Shown piece after piece: positions 58,085 to 64,000 of a stretch of DNA of 64,000 bases. Position numbers and translations under genes: made by a program. Every line of letters starts with the position of its first letter. The first letter of the stretch is position 1. This stretch comes from Lindgomyces ingoldianus (taxonomy: Eukaryota > Ascomycota > Dothideomycetes > Pleosporales > Lindgomycetaceae), in assembly GCF_010093535.1 (NCBI RefSeq), contig NW_022985216.1:213029-277028 (forward strand), given 5' to 3'. The notes beneath the pieces were generated by a model that saw nothing but the letters and a program-made list of their open reading frames with translations, made no database searches and was not told where the DNA came from.

Positions 58085-59400
58085 TTTGGCAGACGTTGTA
58101 GAAAGAAAGCAGCACAACCCAGGTGCAAAGCAGAAGAAGAAGAAAAAAGGGTAAATGCCTTCAAGGCAATGAACGAATGAATAGTGAAGGGGAAATTTGA
58201 AGACGAGGAGCTGGCAATGGTGAGGAGAAGAGTGGCCATGGCCCTTGGTTCAATTTTTATGCCACACCGCAATAGCATTGCGGGTACATGTCCCCTCAAT
58301 ATCGGAAGACGATTGTCTTACCAGGGAGAGGACGTGTTTCGGCATATCGATCAGAGAAATAATTCTGGATTCAGGATCTGGAAGGGCTGGGTCCCAAGAG
58401 CTCGGTGCCTAACAGGGACGCTACAGTGTAAGGCGAGCCCACCATCGTGGGAAATATATGAGCACACGGCCCAGCTGCACAGTCGCTAGTGGAATAAAAT
58501 TGCGGCGACTGCGATAAGACGGATGGTGTTGCGCAATGTTCGTTTCAACTTGATTTAGTACCTTTTAGTGGAGGATAGCCGTTTCGAAACTTCCAGAGGC
58601 ATCAGACGAGTGAACAGCATTTCCACGGCTTCTTCAAATGCTGGAAATTTACACCAAAAAAGTTTCTTTTTTGGGCTACTAGGGTCTCAGAGTGAAAAAG
58701 TGCAATCCTTTGGGGTTAGAAAAGGCACCTGGTCGGGAACTTAGGAACACTCTAGAGGAATACAGCGCGGAGAAAACAATGACGAAGAGGGCTCGAGGAT
58801 CCACTAGAAGGCTTTAGGAGGCCCTAAAGGCAATGAAAGAGGTCAGGAGGTTCTGTAGATGAACAATTGATCAATCTTCGGATGAAGTGCGATGGAAAAT
58901 TTGATGTGGTGAGGTCCATCACGAACAACTATGGAAAGATAAGTAGTCTCAATGTTCTCTCCACCAACCTCAAGCGCAAAACATTCACTTGAAGTGGATA
59001 GGAAAGGAGTGTTGGAGATGCAATCCGATAGAACAGTTCTTGATTGACGTTGTTGTTGGGGAGGATTGATGAGACCGTTAAGTATGAAAAGTTATCGCTC
59101 AGCACAAACGGCATTACCCAATCCCATCGAAACTCAAGCACAACAAGAGAGCACATTAAATTCAGCCTGCCTTAACATTCTTTCTCATACTACCTTCTCG
59201 AAACCAACATTTCAGTCCGCAAGCACCCAGCCAAAATTCATAGGAACATGCATCATCTGCAAAGTATGTTCACGTGACCCGCGTCTACCTTCCCAACCTC
59301 CTCCCACCCCATATTACCCCAAGCCGACTCTATCCCCAAACGGCAATCCATCCGAACCAGCCAACGAACCCTCATCGAAAGGATATATGTATTTAAAAGA
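58085..59400. other. Upstream region of the cellobiose dehydrogenase gene
   Basis: It contains the promoter side of the minus-strand gene. ORFs at 58184-58489 and 59066-59458 lack recognisable features. Confidence 0.35.
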
Positions 59401-60424
59401 CGACGCAACACCAATGTTACTCAACAGCAGCTTCGATAGCGATCCGCGTCGCCCATGACGCGTTCGGCGTTGCCAATGGAACACCACGGGACGGGATGCT
59501 CAACAAGGCATTGAGCTGAGAACTTAGGATCGCAAGTATGGTTCCTGTGTATTCGGTACTGTATAACGCTCCTAATAGTATCACTGGCGTTGATGTTGGG
59601 AATGTCTCGAGTGGATTGGATCTGCTGGGTGAGGTTGTGAACACTCAGTGCATCTCTCCTAGGAATAGGACATCAAAGGAAACGACTACCATCGTGGGTG
59701 CATCCTCCATTAATATCGGAGCTCCGCAGAAGTCTCAGAGGTGGAAATCCCAATCTCTCTAGAAGCATGTCTGCAAAAGATCGACACTCGATCCAACCAA
59801 ACTTTCACCCTCTTCCAAGCCAGCACGGATGACCCTAACATTCTCCCCTCCCGCGTAAACTTCATCCGTGCTACAGACCCCCATCTCCCGAACATCCCCA
59901 TCTACACTTAGTCCTAAGTCTTCGGTATCCCCTGGCTCATTACTGCAACGCTTCATCTCTTCCCCAGCGAATCCTGGAAACCTCTTGCATGCTCCTATTA
60001 TCCTCTCGCCACTCTTGCTCGTAGGGATGTCTACGTTACCATACCCTTGCACCTCGAGCCTAGGACTCCGTATTACAACGGCGGTGCAAGCCCCTGGACG
60101 AACTATGTCTACAGTATATCAACACGGAATCTGTCTGTAGACATTATAACGGCCATGGGCGAGTGATCTGGAGACTAGAATGCGCAACCCTGGGACTAGT
60201 AGCGTATCTCAGGACTAGACTTCTCCAGTATAATAACGCCGACATCACCAACACGTTGTATATCCCTGATATAATACGCAGGGGTGGTTTAATTCCCTTT
60301 CACTTCATCCTACTGTATTCAGGAGTTCCTCTACCCAGACGCCGACACGTGCGTCTTCGAAAGCGATGGCCTGGTCGGAAAATTCATTGCCTTCGACCGC
60401 AACGGCAACGGCGTCCATTGGTGA
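59400..60424 (+). pseudogene. Decayed unrecognised gene
   Basis: Protein-like segments follow one another on the plus strand but are broken by stops and a phase change: IRVAHDAFGVANGTPRDGML, a TGA, then YNAPNSITGVDVGNVSSGLD (from 59538); a shift into EVEIPISLEACLQKIDTRSN and LPSRVNFIRATDPHLPNIPI; TAG and TAA two codons apart near 59910; then FGIPWLITATLHLFPSESWK and NGGASPWTNYVYSISTRNLS to a stop at about 60166; and, after a plausible acceptor near 60320, DADTCVFESDGLVGKFIAFD ending GVHW. The consistent codon-like runs suggest a former gene of several exons. I do not know the family. Confidence 0.4.
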
Positions 60425-61016
60425 ACCCTATTCCCTTACTGTAGCATGGATCCCCTAAACCTCCCGCCCCTATATCTCCCCACATATTTCTCCATCACCC
60501 CAATTCCATTTGCAACAAGGAGCCTGGCACATCAGCCGTTCTGGAAGCGGCAATTGCTTACGGCGTCTTGTACGTGATTCTCCGACGACATGCGAACAAA
60601 AAAGCGGCGAATTGAGGCGTGAAGGAGGCGTGTTGGTGATGCAATTGCGAGTTGCCTGCGTTAACGCGGAATCTGGAGGTCAGTGAGATTTTAAGGGTAG
60701 ATGCAGAGGAGGTTGAGAGAATGCGTGTGATTTAGAGAAGGGCCGATGAGCCCGTGAGGAAGAATGCTTTTCGTGAGTAAACATTTGGCGTTAGGGGATT
60801 TAGAAGAAGATACCATGATACGACTACCCACAGCTCATAAGGAACCCCAGGGTAGCTTCCTTGAGCAAGTTTGATAGTAAGGTCAATTGCAAAAGGGCCA
60901 CGCAGTTTCCAATTGAGGGGCATTCACACCATCATTCAAAGCTTTATCTCTCATATTTCGCCCCTAAACAATCCATTCCCACCAATCTCTCCAGGGCTCA
61001 CTTCCACCGTTTAGCC
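60425..61016. other. Intergenic spacer
   Basis: No gene recognised. It holds the 3' flank of the GH114-like gene. The plus-strand ORF at 60861-61457 is a shadow of that gene and has no motifs. Confidence 0.35.
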
Positions 61017-62175
61017 TCACGTCCCTCCCATCCTCCTCCATTCCTTCTCCCTAACCCAGCTCCTTCTCAACATCTTCCCCGGTGCGCCTCTCCTCTGTCC
61101 CACATCCTTTGTCTTCGTCTTCTCCACCTTTCCATCGCAAAACATAATGAAGCCATCCAAATCCAGCGTCTTGATAATCGTATTAATCTTCAAGTACGGT
61201 TTATCGACAGTAACACCCGGCTCATCCAAATTACACAACTTCCTCCTCAGCTTCTCATTCGTCAGTCCCGGAAAATCAACATTCTTCGTTTTGAAAAGTT
61301 CAGGTTGAAGCGCGACACCATCATCAGACCATTCACCCGTGTAGGTGTAGTTGACGTATTCGACCTCAAACACGGGTTTCCCGATTGTGTTGGCCCGCGG
61401 CGCAGTGGTGAAGTTGGTGTAGGCAGTGCAGTTGTGATATTGGACGCATTGCTCTGAGATGGCGAAGTCGACGTCGTCGAAGATGGGACCAAGGATCTCG
61501 ATGCAGTTCTTGATGCCGACGGACATGTTTAAGCTGCGGGCGTACGCGGAGACTTTGTGCAGGTATTTGACGGTGTCATCTGGGACGATTGCGGGTTTAA
61601 AGCCGTTGTCGTTAGAGTAAACATCTGTGAATGGTTAAGTTCCTATTTCAAAATATAGATATTCAGAAGAGGTACTTACCAACGTTGTCCGGCTCGATCG
61701 CATTGCAGCCCTTTTTCGCGGCTAGATCAATCCGCTTACTGATGACTTTGAACACGTTGTCCCTTCGGATATCCAAATATTTCTCCCCAGGCCAGTCAGG
61801 TAGTTCTAGTCCTAAGTCTGCCTTTTGAAAGTTCTTGTAATCGTCTCTCCAATTCTCCGCCGTCGCAGCCGAGAAATAGCAAATCACCTTCTGACCCAGT
61901 TCATTCATTTTCCGGATAGTTGCTTCGGGTGTGTAGAACATATCGATCTCATAAATCCCGACTTTCGGTCGAATGTAGTTCTCAGCAACATCGGGGATGC
62001 CGGTGAGAACAAATTGAATGTTCGATTTCAAGGGAGGTGTCCAGTACGATACAGCTGGTTGTGCCTCCATGCGTTCCGCTACTACTGGCTCTGAGAGGGG
62101 AAGATCGCCTGTTGGAATGGCGTTGGAAACTGCTAGACTCCCAATTAGGGAAACCACCATAGGAGAGCGAACCAT
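61017..62175 (-). CDS. GH114-like secreted glycosidase (about 367 aa)
   Basis: Resembles glycoside hydrolase family 114, TIM-barrel enzymes of the endo-alpha-1,4-polygalactosaminidase type that act on galactosaminogalactan-like polymers. Minus-strand exons 62175-61680 and 61624-61017 are joined by a 55-bp GTAAGT..ACAG intron, 368 codons in all. The signal peptide is MVRSPMVVSLIGSLAVSNA. Family motifs are IQFVLTGIPDV, KVGIYEIDMFYTPEATIRKM, GQKVICYFSAATAENWRDD, KYLDIRRDNVFKVISKRIDL and CNAIEPDNVDVYSNDNGF, with the acidic residues of the active site. The last 40 residues after MFCDGK are very basic, unlike the family, so the true stop may differ, for instance through an unseen intron. An upstream ATG at 62265 would bury the signal peptide and is less likely. 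Confidence 0.83.
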
Positions 62176-64000
62176 GATTGGTGTCCTTAGCAAAGGCGAG
62201 GTGATGGTGAATTTGGTCCTACTCAGCAAAAGAAGGACCGCATCATTGAGGCAGGGAATGTCCACTCTTTAAAGACACACCAGTGGAAGAAGCGAACGAA
62301 TTTCCCGGCTACGTCAACCATGCCATCTGGGAAGGAAGATGGATATTGAAAGGATCTGCGGAAATATTGCCCTAACCGGAATTCATGGCGACAATGATTG
62401 ATTGGTCCGGTTGCTAGGGTCGAGGTGGGAGGGCTACGCTTACGCAGGCCAGCTATTACTTGAATATAACAGATATAGTGGTGATTAAATATATAATTTT
62501 GAAAGGCGATCGATATTCCCGTCATTCATTTAGGTGAGGCTGTGCGGAAGGAATGCCATTTGGTGCATTTTGCCAGTCGAGGATCAGCATGGTTGAGTAT
62601 TAACCAATGAACATCATTGCCTCGACAGGCCTCCTCTTCACTTTATGATGCCACTCCACGAATGCTACGGTCGCAAATGTAACACGTGTGAGCACGGGAG
62701 CCGTAGTTATATGAGCGGGGCAAAGGACGAGGATGTCGCGGCGGAGGGGGTTTTGAGGACCGACGTGGCTGTATCTTGGGTGGCAGGCAGGCTTTGCATT
62801 TGCGAGTGTAGCAAGCCACGGACTCGGGGAGATCATACCTGGGATAAAATTAGCGCATTGCTTGAGTAGACTTCAATCTGGGTGCACTTACATGGCTTCT
62901 TAATTCTCCTTCCGCACACCATAAGAACTGGATCTGTAACCTCCAAGACAAGGGTAATTCAGAGCAGAAGCTTGCATTCCGTTGATTTTCTCCTTAATTC
63001 TAGCAACAAGTTTAACAGACTCTACCCTATTCGTGTTCCACGTTATGTGATAGCATGCTGTAGCATTGTAACGGCTTCCTCAAAGGGTGGATTCGCAAAC
63101 TACACACTTGCTTTTTTAAAACTCTGTCCCAAAGGACGCTGGTATCTTCGTCTAAGTGTAATTCTTGCGGATATTTCGTATAGTAGAGTGGAATATGGGA
63201 CATCGCCAGGGCCTGGGACCGTATTTTCACTAAGCTGCTGTTCACGCGGTTTCTCAGATGTATTGTTCCCATTTGAGTCGATTGCTTTCCTGCGTTTCGA
63301 CATCGATGGAGTCAATTCAGCCTCCATCGTCGCCTTCACCTTACTTTTACCCTTCTACTTGTCCTAGTGGGTTTGAGGGAGGTGCTTTAAGCTCGTCGAA
63401 TCGGTTCAGGAAGGGCCAAAAGAAAGAGAGAGCAGACCGTCTTATTGAGCGCGAGGGCATGGTGCAATCTACCCTTTAGTAAGATTTCAGCATTTTTTAA
63501 AGTATTGGAAGAGACTTACCATATTAAGGAGTGTTAGCAGCTGCAGGACCAAATACCCAACGTTTAGAGACGTGAGTTCGTGCAGACAGCTTGAAGCCGC
63601 GTTGCGATACCCTCCACTTCTCTTCCCGAAGCATTGAAGACAATATCTTTGATCCTTAAACCGCGTTTGATTCTACTCCGAGGGTAGTGGTGTTCAGAGC
63701 GATCGTGGCACCCCACCGCCTTGTGACAAACGAAGCTGCCGTCGCGTCGTGCAAAGTTCCCAACACCAATACCAACATCCCACGCCTAAACTCCCTACGG
63801 CCCCCACGGCTCAAAACCCACAGTATCTTGATAATTACCTATGGTCCGCTCTAGCCCACCTCCAGTCTATAATTCCCCTCTTCCACCGGTATGTCTTACA
63901 CTTTTACGCCAGCCCACTTCAGCCCACCGGTGAGTGAGTCCAGCGCACCAACTCAGCCCGCTTGGTAGCTGGAGTCCGGACGCCGTTAGTCTCACCCTGC
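62176..64000. other. Right end of window, no recognised gene
   Basis: ORFs at 62223-62525, 62645-62869, 62882-63367 and, on the minus strand, 63100-63339 (KRRKAIDSNGNNTSEKPREQ) show no domain that I can name. A gene crossing the right edge cannot be excluded. Confidence 0.3.

Overview
This window looks like a chromosome segment of a filamentous ascomycete. Genes are short-intron eukaryotic genes (introns of about 46-92 bp with GT..CTGAC..AG signals), the products are typical fungal secreted or peroxisomal proteins, and moderate-GC gene blocks alternate with very AT-rich, TpA-rich blocks in which transposon reading frames are full of stop codons. That compartment pattern is the footprint expected of repeat-induced point mutation (RIP). 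I cannot name the species. All coordinates and splice sites were worked out by hand from the sequence.

Layout. 0.4-11.2 kb is a gene block: a copper amine oxidase gene with an in-frame TGA, a small six-cysteine secreted protein, and a C2H2 zinc-finger protein. 11.3-22.5 kb is a nested repeat: a terminal-inverted-repeat element, invaded by a RIP-mutated Ty3/gypsy chromovirus (12181-22232, 318-bp LTRs, target duplication GTAGT), itself invaded by a second LTR element (17071-21453, 280-bp LTRs, duplication CTAAT). 22.5-31.5 kb is a sparse gene block: a multicopper-oxidase relic, an intact Cip1-like secreted protein and a single-pass membrane protein. 31.5-43 kb is a second AT-rich block: a Tc1/mariner-type relic with long inverted ends that holds a 553-bp TRIM-like element and a solo LTR, then another long inverted-repeat element containing a fold-back structure with a pair of 300-bp LTRs. 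43-64 kb is a gene block: a GH7 cellobiohydrolase, an SCP-x type peroxisomal thiolase, an ankyrin-repeat pseudogene, a cellobiose dehydrogenase gene split by a 1,192-bp hAT-like element, a degraded unrecognised gene, and a GH114-like secreted glycosidase.

Function. The recognisable genes centre on plant-cell-wall and polysaccharide attack (GH7, Cip1-like, cellobiose dehydrogenase, GH114-like, a multicopper-oxidase relic) and on peroxisomal oxidation (amine oxidase ending in PRL, thiolase ending in SRL). Several of them are broken or sit beside RIP-affected repeats. The clearest event is insertion of a hAT-type element into the cellobiose dehydrogenase gene: its 8-bp target duplication is intact, and removing the element plus one duplicate leaves an uninterrupted 889-codon frame. 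No rRNA, tRNA or CRISPR array was recognised.
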